From Candidatus Methylomirabilis sp. (GTDB lineage Bacteria > Methylomirabilota > Methylomirabilia > Methylomirabilales > Methylomirabilaceae), in the NCBI RefSeq assembly GCF_028716865.1, contig NZ_JAQUOY010000009.1, positions 1-64,000 of the forward strand: DNA of 64,000 nt, written 5' to 3'. This document shows, in pieces, positions 30,556-37,201 of the stretch; the first letter of the stretch is position 1; each line of letters opens with the position of its first letter. Made by a program: the position numbers and the translations under genes. The notes beneath the pieces are model-generated. The model was not told where the DNA came from and did no database searches. It worked only from the letters and a program-made list of their open reading frames with translations.

Positions 30556-30590
30556 ATTTTCCACAGATCAATCTGGATCGCCAAAATAGT
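30556..30590 (-). repeat. Right end of putative transposon: inverted repeat plus 8-bp direct repeat
   Basis: 30556-30582 is the inverted counterpart of 27387-27413 (core ACAGATCAATC, ending GCC) and is followed directly by AAAATAGT at 30583-30590, identical to 27379-27386. Confidence 0.7.
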
Positions 30591-30625
30591 ATTCAGCAAT
30601 CAGCGCTCAGCCGTCAGCTTCAGAT

Positions 30626-30658
30626 AAACCCCCCTGACCCCCCTTTCGCAAAGGGGGA
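30626..30658. repeat. Dispersed palindromic repeat, copy 2
   Basis: CCCCCCTGACCCC, then CCCTTTCGCAAAGGGGG, nearly identical to 3364-3397. Both copies are intergenic. The palindrome could fold as a hairpin in RNA or DNA. Confidence 0.6.
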
Positions 30659-30801
30659 AAAAGGAGAATGGCTGCCAAAAGGGGGGATGCTAAAAGGCCA
30701 GGGAACCCACAGAAAACTCGGAAGAGCCCATTTGAGACTTGACCGCTATGCCGGCCAGCCGTATACTTGTCTTGCTTGTATTACACATGAGGAGGTAAAC
30801 C

Positions 30802-31026
30802 ATGCCGGTGTCTATCTCACTACGACTGCCTGAAGCCACGGCGAAGGCGCTCGACGAGCTGGCAAGCGCCACTGAGCGGTCAAGGACCTATCTGATTCGG
30901 AAGGCGCTGGAAGCCTATATGGCGGAGTACGCTGACTACCAGGTAGCGTTGGACCGATTGCGGGACAAGGACGATCCTGTCATCTCCTCGACTGAGCTAC
31001 GGAAGCGCCTTGGCCGCAAGCATTGA
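30802..31026 (+). CDS. Ribbon-helix-helix antitoxin (CopG/RelB type)
   Basis: 74 residues starting at ATG 30802 after GAGGAGG. The N-terminal VSISLRLPEATAKALDELAS and RSRTYLIRKALEAYM form a typical ribbon-helix-helix DNA-binding unit, followed by a polar tail that would wrap the toxin. It overlaps the downstream RelE-like gene by 17 bp, the normal arrangement for a type II toxin-antitoxin operon, and would repress its own promoter. Confidence 0.9.
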   Translation: MPVSISLRLPEATAKALDELASATERSRTYLIRKALEAYMAEYADYQVALDRLRDKDDPVISSTELRKRLGRKH

Positions 31027-31282
31027 GTACAAGGCCTCCGTCGCGCGGGATCTGCGGAAGCTCGGTCACGCTGCAGCGGTGCGGGTTCTGCTGAAAGTCG
31101 AGCGGATGCTGGCCTCAGAGGGGCACCAGGGGGAAGCTCTCTCCGGAGCATTCGCAGGATTGTACAAACTTCGCGTAGGGGACTATCGCGTCATCTACGC
31201 TAGAACGGAGGAAGGATTCCTCGTGCTCCGGATTGGTCACCGCGAAGACGTGTACAAAAAAGGGCGACCTGAGGTCAACTAA
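31010..31282 (+). CDS. RelE/ParE-type toxin
   Basis: 90 residues, apparently from TTG 31010 inside the antitoxin gene. The sequence SIEYKASVARDLRKLG, then GLYKLRVGDYRVIYAR and VLRIGHREDVYKK, is typical of RelE-superfamily toxins; the basic and aromatic residues (RVGDYRVIY, HREDVY) correspond to the mRNA-cutting site of RelE. Whether it is a ribosome-dependent nuclease (RelE) or a gyrase poison (ParE) cannot be decided; I favour RelE. The cyclase gene starts only 2 bp after its stop. Confidence 0.88.
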   Translation: MAASIEYKASVARDLRKLGHAAAVRVLLKVERMLASEGHQGEALSGAFAGLYKLRVGDYRVIYARTEEGFLVLRIGHREDVYKKGRPEVN

Positions 31283-31284
31283 CG

Positions 31285-33084
31285 ATGCACGCGCCGGATC
31301 GTAAACGGCTTCGCCGGATTTTCCGCTGGGGGCTGGCCGTTGGGTCCGTGGTGGTCGTCGTCGCTCTCCTCGGCACCTTCGACGGCCCGGAACTCAAAGC
31401 GCTTGATGCCCGCTTCCTCCTCAGGGGTCCCCAACAGCCCGCCTCCCCCATCGTCATTGTGGCGATCGACGACAACTCCTTCCAGGAGCTGTATGAGCGA
31501 GGGGCTCAGTGGCCCTGGCCCCGGTCGTGGCACGCGGAATTGATTGATCGGCTCAGCAGGGGGCGTCCGCGCCTCATCGGTTTCGACATCCTCTTTACCG
31601 AGCCGAGCCGGTTCGGCCCCCAGGACGATCGGGCGTTCGCAGACGCCATCCGACGGGCCGGAAACGTGGTTCTGGCGGCCCACCTTAGTTGGGGGCAGAT
31701 CGCCGCGGAGGGGACGGAAGGCGGATCCGTCGTGGGCGCCAAGGAGAGTTTGGACCTCCCCCTTCCCCTCTTGAGAGACCAGGCGGCGGGATACGGCTTT
31801 GTGAATATGTCGCCTGATACTGATGCCTTCATCCGGCGGGCCCAGATCACCCGCAGCCACCAGGGAAGGCCGGAGCCAAGCTTCGTCACACGCCTCTTCG
31901 AGCTGGCCTCTGGCGTTCAGGGGAAGGCCCAGACGGACGAACCCGTCCTGATCAATTTCCGCGGGCCTGTCGGCACCTTTCCCACCATCCCGTACTATCA
32001 GGTCCTGCTGGGGGAGGTGGGGCCGGAGACGTTCGCGGGAAAGATTATATTGGTCGGATCGGCAGCCCCCAGCTTGCAGGACCTCTTCCCGACCCCCTTT
32101 GCCGCCCAGCAGAGGATGTTGGGGGTGGAGATCCAGGCGAACCTTCTCGAAACCCTCCTTCAGAAGATCGCGCTAATCCACCCACCGTTGCTCTTCCATC
32201 TCTTCGTGGTGATGGTCTGGGCCCTGGTCGCCGCGTGCATCGGCTTTCTTTTCCGACCCCTGAAGGGGTTCGGCCTCGTGGCCGGCTTGAGCCTGGTGTA
32301 CGGCCTCGCCGCCGTGGCGGCGTTCGTCTGGTTCCGGGTGTGGCTCGACATCGTTGCGCCGTCCACGGCCCTCTTCACCACCTATGGCGCCGTCGTCCTC
32401 CGCAACTACATCCAGGAGGAAGGGGAGAAGCGGCGGCTCTCCCGCTACTTCTCGCCGGCCGTCCTGGATGAGATCGTGCGCCACCCGGAAAAGATGAGTT
32501 TAGGTAGCGCCAGAAGGCGGGCGACGATCCTCTTCTCCGACATCCGCGGGTTTACGTCCATCTCGGAACAGCTCCCGCCGGAGGAGGTGGTGGAGCTTCT
32601 GCGGGAATATCTCACCGCCATGACCGAGATCGTCTTCAAGCACGGCGGCGTAGTGGACAAATTCATCGGCGACGCGATCATGGCGTTATACGGGGTGCCG
32701 CTTTCGTACGAAGATCATGCCGCCCGTGCGGTCAGAACCGCGTTGGAGATGCAAGCCCAAACGGCGGCCCTGGCGACCCGATGGGCCGACAGGTGCGGGG
32801 CGCCGCTCCGAATCGGGGTGGGGATCCATACTGGGGAGGTTGTCGTCGGAACCATGGGCTCGGCCCAGCGGCTGGAGTATACCGCCATCGGGGACACGGT
32901 GAATCTGACCTCTCGGCTGGAGGGGATGACAAAGGACCTGAACGCCTCGATTGTGATCAGTCAGGATACCAAGACGGAGATCGAGGGACTCTTTGATGTC
33001 CGGCGACTAGGCCAGGTCAAGGTGAGAGGTCGGGAGACGCCGGTGGAGGTCTATACCGTGGTGACTGAGGCGAACGCGGATTAA
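31285..33084 (+). CDS. CHASE2-domain adenylate/guanylate cyclase
   Basis: 599 residues. An N-terminal membrane helix (about 12-31), an extracytoplasmic CHASE2 sensor (about 35-290; PIVIVAIDDNSFQEL, WPRSWHAELIDRL, GFDILFTEPSRFG), about three further helices (290-375) and a C-terminal class III cyclase domain (about 405-590). Metal-binding acids lie in ILFSDIRGFTSIS and KFIGDAIMALYG, and the transition-state Asn/Arg pair in GDTVNLTSRLEG. The adenine-type pattern favours cAMP, not proven. It begins 2 bp after the toxin gene and meets the TPR gene tail to tail over TTAA. CHASE2 cyclases often occur near FecR-domain proteins, as here. Confidence 0.93.
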   Translation: MHAPDRKRLRRIFRWGLAVGSVVVVVALLGTFDGPELKALDARFLLRGPQQPASPIVIVAIDDNSFQELYERGAQWPWPRSWHAELIDRLSRGRPRLIGFDILFTEPSRFGPQDDRAFADAIRRAGNVVLAAHLSWGQIAAEGTEGGSVVGAKESLDLPLPLLRDQAAGYGFVNMSPDTDAFIRRAQITRSHQGRPEPSFVTRLFELASGVQGKAQTDEPVLINFRGPVGTFPTIPYYQVLLGEVGPETFAGKIILVGSAAPSLQDLFPTPFAAQQRMLGVEIQANLLETLLQKIALIHPPLLFHLFVVMVWALVAACIGFLFRPLKGFGLVAGLSLVYGLAAVAAFVWFRVWLDIVAPSTALFTTYGAVVLRNYIQEEGEKRRLSRYFSPAVLDEIVRHPEKMSLGSARRRATILFSDIRGFTSISEQLPPEEVVELLREYLTAMTEIVFKHGGVVDKFIGDAIMALYGVPLSYEDHAARAVRTALEMQAQTAALATRWADRCGAPLRIGVGIHTGEVVVGTMGSAQRLEYTAIGDTVNLTSRLEGMTKDLNASIVISQDTKTEIEGLFDVRRLGQVKVRGRETPVEVYTVVTEANAD

Positions 33085-34661
33085 AACCGCCAGGCGAGGC
33101 TGACAGAGACGACCTGTCGATCGTAATTGAACGCGTCGAGTCTCGAATTGTTATCGTCGAGCAGAAAATCAACCAACACCACCATGTTGTAGGGAAGGTC
33201 TTTCGCAACGCTGACCAGGTGGCGCGGTTCAAAGTCGCGGCGGCGGACGGTATTCGGCCGATCCACCGGGAGTAGGCTGTTCGGATGCCAATAGAACCGC
33301 CAATGGAGATCGAAGTCGTACCGCAAGCGGACCCCCCACTCTGAAATAGTATACTGGGCGCCCACCAGCGCGCGGTGACCCTGATAGCTCCAGTTTCTCC
33401 CCTCCGCATCATCCACGTCGAACTGATATCCCAGCCTGATAAAATGCCGATCCTCCGCAAATCGAATGGTGTGGGTGAAGCCGGCCATATAATTCCTCGC
33501 ATCCCGCACCTCTTCCGGGGGAATGCCTTGATCGTCAAAGTCTTTATGCTGAAAGCGGACGAAGAGCGAGGTCAGATGCGAGAAATTTTCGGCCAACGAG
33601 AAGAACGGTTGGGCGCTCACCACGTTGACAAACTTATGTGTCGGATTGTCCAGGGAGACAAAGGCATCAGCAACCTCGATCCCCGCAAAAAAAGGCATCC
33701 GGTTCACGGTATTCCTGTAGGTCCCCCCGATCGATCCGGTATGGCTCTGGATGTTAAAGTTCGACAGGTGGTTGTTCCAGGTCTGCGAGAACGTGTACGA
33801 GGCCGTGGCCTCCCAATCAGCGGTCTGCAGCCACGTGTAGGCAAGACGGAGGCTTCCGAGCTCTCCATCGCTTCGATGCTTCCGCGCACGCAGGTCCTGG
33901 GCTACGATGTCGGCGCTGGCACTGGGAACAACCGCGACGTTATCATCATAGAAATACCCGAGCCGCAGTTCGCCTTCGAACCGCCGCGCCCCCTTGTAAG
34001 TCGGCTCAAGCAATTCTCGGAACCGTTGGGCGGACGTCACCAGCGGGGAGAGCGGCTGAATACGGATGATCTCTTCGACCTCAGCTCTGGCCTCTGCGAG
34101 CGATCCTGATGCGCTCATGGCCAGGCCAATGTAGAACCGGGCGAGCTGGTTAAAGGTCGCATCACTGGGAACGTTCGCACGAAGGAATCCGAGCGCTTCT
34201 TGGTAATGCTGCTGTCGGTACTCGATCACCCCGAGATAATACCCCAGGTTCGGATATTGGGGTTGCGCGCGCAACACCTCCCTGAACAAGGGGTCTGCCT
34301 TCTCATATTGTTGCTGATTAAAAAGGAAGACGCCGAGCTGGAAGGCCACATCAACATCGGTGGGATCAAGCGCGCGAGCCTTCTCCAACGCATCCTGGGC
34401 ATCATCCGATCGATCCAAGGCGATGGACACGAGACCCTGGTAGTACAGCGCCTCGACATTGTCCGGATCGAGGCGAAGGGCTTCCCACAACTCCTCCAAC
34501 GCGTCGGCGTACCGTCGCTCCTCATAGGCAATGATGGCTCGATCGGTATAGACGATCGCCTCGGCCGGCTCTTCCGCCCATGCGTCGGAAACCATCCGAC
34601 TCAGGAGGATAGCGAACAGCACGAACACTGTACCCCAACGTCTCAAACATCTCCTTCGCAT
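33081..34661 (-). CDS. TPR protein with a C-terminal outer-membrane beta-barrel
   Basis: 526 residues. Signal peptide (about 1-29, cleavage after DAWA), then about five tetratricopeptide repeats (32-215; YEERRYADALEELWEALRLD), a linker, and about 290 residues of alternating aromatic strands typical of an outer-membrane barrel, ending in the Phe expected for BAM substrates (SVSLAWRF). It probably acts as an outer-membrane scaffold or pore. It follows the FecR gene by 12 bp on the same strand. A relation to surface-lipoprotein assembly modifiers is possible by layout only. Confidence 0.8.
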   Translation of the reverse strand: MRRRCLRRWGTVFVLFAILLSRMVSDAWAEEPAEAIVYTDRAIIAYEERRYADALEELWEALRLDPDNVEALYYQGLVSIALDRSDDAQDALEKARALDPTDVDVAFQLGVFLFNQQQYEKADPLFREVLRAQPQYPNLGYYLGVIEYRQQHYQEALGFLRANVPSDATFNQLARFYIGLAMSASGSLAEARAEVEEIIRIQPLSPLVTSAQRFRELLEPTYKGARRFEGELRLGYFYDDNVAVVPSASADIVAQDLRARKHRSDGELGSLRLAYTWLQTADWEATASYTFSQTWNNHLSNFNIQSHTGSIGGTYRNTVNRMPFFAGIEVADAFVSLDNPTHKFVNVVSAQPFFSLAENFSHLTSLFVRFQHKDFDDQGIPPEEVRDARNYMAGFTHTIRFAEDRHFIRLGYQFDVDDAEGRNWSYQGHRALVGAQYTISEWGVRLRYDFDLHWRFYWHPNSLLPVDRPNTVRRRDFEPRHLVSVAKDLPYNMVVLVDFLLDDNNSRLDAFNYDRQVVSVSLAWRF

Positions 34662-34673
34662 GCGAATCCCGCT

Positions 34674-35573
34674 TTATCTCGGCGGCGGCGGTGGCGGTGA
34701 TGGCGGTGGAGGAGGAGGATTGGCTACCACCTGCGGTATCTGTCTGGCGGAGGGGAAAGTCGTCTGCGTCACACCCCCCACCGACGACGACGTTCCAGAC
34801 GACGACGTTCCAGACATGGACGGCGTGGGGAGAGCTGGGGGACGCGTGGTCGTCCGCGCCATTTCGGTGACGGTTTCGACCTGGGTCTGGGTATTCTCCA
34901 CCTTATGGGAGGGCCCGGCGTTGAGCCCTGCCTGCGCCTTGCCGACCTCGGCCGGGGTCATCTCCTTGACAGGTCCACCCTGGATACCGGTTGCCTGGGT
35001 ACCGGTCGTGGTCACCATTTTATTGAACGTCAGGGCGAATGGTGTCTGGCCCAGAGGGGTGATAAGCGCTTCTCCGGAGATCATAGAGAAGATCGTGTGG
35101 GCGAGTTCTGGGATGTATTGGGCAATGATCGTTGATCCACGGACCGCAGCCACGGCGTTCGGGGTCTGGATCAAGACCTCGCTCCCCGGACTCAAGAGAC
35201 GGCGTGAGATGCTCACGCGGATCTTGCCTGTGGAAAGGTTGAAGATGGAGCGGGTCGCGCCGGTGGGGAGGGTTTCTTCCCGGAGCTCAAAGCGAGTGAG
35301 TTCGCGGACGGTAACGGTAAACTTTCCCCCAAGAAGGGTCCGGACAACCGAGTCCTTTTGGGTATCCACGATGTCGTGGAGGAACAGATCGTCCTTGAAA
35401 TGGAGCGCGGTCGGCGTTGGGAGGCGAGAAGCCGTCAATTGAGCTGTGCCGCGGATGGCGGTCACCACTCCAACCGGCGACTCCTGGGCCGACGCTAGAA
35501 GGGGCGAGAAGAGGAAGAGCGTCAGAGTGAAGAAAAGGACTCCGATGAGACGATGCCGCCATTGCTTCCGCAT
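34674..35573 (-). CDS. Exported FecR-domain protein
   Basis: 299 residues: signal peptide (about 1-29, ASAQ), then a FecR domain about 33-150 (VGVVTAIRGTAQLTASR, LFLHDIVDTQKDSVVRTLLG, ELREETLP), and a C-terminal half with AVAAVRGSTIIAQY followed by a Pro/Thr/Ser-rich tail ending in a polyproline run. FecR domains of this kind are periplasmic and often accompany CHASE2 cyclases or TPR/barrel proteins rather than sigma factors; no ECF sigma factor is nearby. ATG 35573 has GGAAGAAGG upstream. Probably one transcript with the TPR/barrel gene. Confidence 0.85.
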   Translation of the reverse strand: MRKQWRHRLIGVLFFTLTLFLFSPLLASAQESPVGVVTAIRGTAQLTASRLPTPTALHFKDDLFLHDIVDTQKDSVVRTLLGGKFTVTVRELTRFELREETLPTGATRSIFNLSTGKIRVSISRRLLSPGSEVLIQTPNAVAAVRGSTIIAQYIPELAHTIFSMISGEALITPLGQTPFALTFNKMVTTTGTQATGIQGGPVKEMTPAEVGKAQAGLNAGPSHKVENTQTQVETVTEMARTTTRPPALPTPSMSGTSSSGTSSSVGGVTQTTFPSARQIPQVVANPPPPPPSPPPPPPR

Positions 35574-35645
35574 GGCCTTCTTCCTTTCGCAGTCCGAGGG
35601 AAAACGTAAGTCAGGCCAAGGATATCCGATGACAAACGGTATGGC

Positions 35646-36776
35646 TCATCGCGCAAGTCCATGGGCCACAGCCTGATCGCTTGGCTCCAGAGGAGCTTTC
35701 GAAGGAATCCGAGTTGCGGCTTTTTCCTCCCAGGCCGCATAGTCCTCAGTAAAATATTTCAGCCGAACTTTTTTGAATTCCCGCGTCGTCCACAGCATTG
35801 CGTAATCGCTAATTCCAGCCTCCAGGCTGATCGCCGCCACCGTTTCTTCACACGCTTCTCGGCTCTTCTGATGGACCATCGTAAAGAGCGTAAAGGGCCA
35901 CTCCGGGTAGGCGGGGCGCTGATAGCAGTGGCTCACCGCGCGAAATTGCGCCATTTGAAGTCCTACAGCCTCTACCTTTTCTTCGGGTACAGGCCACGCC
36001 ACCATCACATTCCCGGCGTAACCGGCCTTGCGATGGTTCAAAATCGCGGCAAAGCGACGCATGATGTTCCGCTGCAGTAACTCCTGGGCACCGGCTAACA
36101 CCGCCTCAACGTCCAGTTCGCACTGCCGGGCGACCTCGCGAAACGGCTCCTCAACGAGCGCCAGATCATGTTGCAAAACCCGCACGATCTGACGCTCCGT
36201 AGGACTTAAGCCATTCCCAACAGCCCCGTTACCCGTGAAGAAATTACCCGTTTCCTTACGTACGCCCGCTGCTTCAGCGTCCATATCCAGGCGCACCCCA
36301 ATCTTGAAGACTCTGAGCGCCGGAAAGAGCCGTGCCGCATTGGCACCTGCATCTCGCGCCAAAACGGCCATACTGGTCTCAAGCCCGAGTTGGCTCTCGG
36401 GAGCGACAGCAAGGGTAAACCACATATTGTACGGGCAATACGCAGCAGGCCTGTAGTCGTTAGAAAATGCGAACGAACGCAGATAATTGTGGCTTACACC
36501 CGGATGAGCGTTAACCAGGACAGCCGCTTCGTCAACACGCTCCTCACGCAGCCTGAAGCCGACCAGCGATGACCGATAGCCAAGGCGCGATGTATCGAAG
36601 ATAGCGCCGATGTTCCGAATAATGCTGTCGGCTTTGAGCCTGGCAATGCGCTCAAGCACATCACCCTCGGTCAGTCCCAGGCCTTCACCTAGAGCGCGGT
36701 ACGGGCGCTCCACAAGTGGGATACCGGCCTGCACCGCATCCAGCAGTTTACCGTCAATCGCGTCTATCCCAATCAC
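35646..36776 (-). CDS. nirDLGH: Siroheme decarboxylase for heme d1, fused NirDL-NirGH type
   Basis: 376 residues made of two homologous Lrp/AsnC-like halves (about 5-165 and 190-350), each with a helix-turn-helix-like N-terminus and a catalytic part containing conserved His/Tyr (VSHNYLRSFAFSNDY; VSHCYQRPAYPEWPF). In other denitrifiers these are separate NirD, L, G and H proteins that decarboxylate 12,18-didecarboxysiroheme precursors on the way to heme d1. GTG 36776 is chosen because GGAGGG lies six bases upstream; TTG 36779 is too close. It is the last gene of the nirS-nirJ-nirF-napA2-napB2 cluster. Confidence 0.92.
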   Translation of the reverse strand: MIGIDAIDGKLLDAVQAGIPLVERPYRALGEGLGLTEGDVLERIARLKADSIIRNIGAIFDTSRLGYRSSLVGFRLREERVDEAAVLVNAHPGVSHNYLRSFAFSNDYRPAAYCPYNMWFTLAVAPESQLGLETSMAVLARDAGANAARLFPALRVFKIGVRLDMDAEAAGVRKETGNFFTGNGAVGNGLSPTERQIVRVLQHDLALVEEPFREVARQCELDVEAVLAGAQELLQRNIMRRFAAILNHRKAGYAGNVMVAWPVPEEKVEAVGLQMAQFRAVSHCYQRPAYPEWPFTLFTMVHQKSREACEETVAAISLEAGISDYAMLWTTREFKKVRLKYFTEDYAAWEEKAATRIPSKAPLEPSDQAVAHGLAR

Positions 36777-36862
36777 CAAGATCCCTCCATTCTATAACTC
36801 TGAACTTCTGCGGCCGAGCGGCGATTAGCGCAGGGATTATTCTCGACTTTCTTCGGATCCCT

Positions 36863-37195
36863 TCACTCTGGTCTCTTCTCTTCCTGAGACGAAACGGGCG
36901 AGAATGCTTTTACCGATAGGTCTTGGCCAACGTGACACTGCAAGCAAAAATGATTGCGCGTCGGATGCGGGACGATCGGAGCCCCGGCGATCCCGAATTC
37001 GTGACAAGCCAGGCACACGCCTTTCCTCGCTTCCGCATCGTGGGGGATTAAGGGCGGAGCGCCTTCATAGGCACGAGGCAGTCTCTTACTGCCTTGTTGG
37101 GCAGCAACCTGTCCAACAAGCGTACTGACGCTCAGAGCGGCCAACAAGCCCAGAAAGAAAATCCGGAGGCAGAATCTCGTAAGCGGCTTCATCAT
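36863..37195 (-). CDS. napB: Diheme cytochrome subunit of periplasmic nitrate reductase, copy 2
   Basis: 110 residues: signal peptide (about 1-32), RLPRAYEGAPPLIPHDA, and two heme sites CLACH and CLQCH. It begins at tandem ATGs after GAGGGATC, 6 bp downstream of napA2. It is clearly paralogous to the copy at 13827-14156 but has diverged more than the two NapA proteins have, mostly in the signal peptide and between the hemes. Confidence 0.9.
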   Translation of the reverse strand: MMKPLTRFCLRIFFLGLLAALSVSTLVGQVAAQQGSKRLPRAYEGAPPLIPHDAEARKGVCLACHEFGIAGAPIVPHPTRNHFCLQCHVGQDLSVKAFSPVSSQEEKRPE

Positions 37196-37201
37196 GATCC
37201 C

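Larger units (their letters stand above)
27387..30582. mobile_element. Putative transposase-less transposon carrying a beta-helix gene
   Basis: A 3.2-kb segment is bounded by imperfect 27-bp inverted repeats starting GGC and flanked by a perfect 8-bp AT-rich direct repeat. This is the form expected for ISL3-type transposition, whose members commonly have GGC-starting ends and 8-bp target duplications (from memory). Inside are a decayed IS110-like transposase fragment (27620-27766) and one very GC-rich cargo gene (28091-30234); no intact transposase is present. It may have been moved by a transposase supplied in trans. Confidence 0.6.
30235..30801. other. Intergenic region with element end and repeats
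   Basis: No convincing gene. It contains the right inverted repeat of the putative transposon (30556-30582), its flanking AAAATAGT (30583-30590) and a copy of the dispersed C/G palindrome (30626-30658). The 76-codon frame at 30257-30487 shows no family resemblance. Confidence 0.4.
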
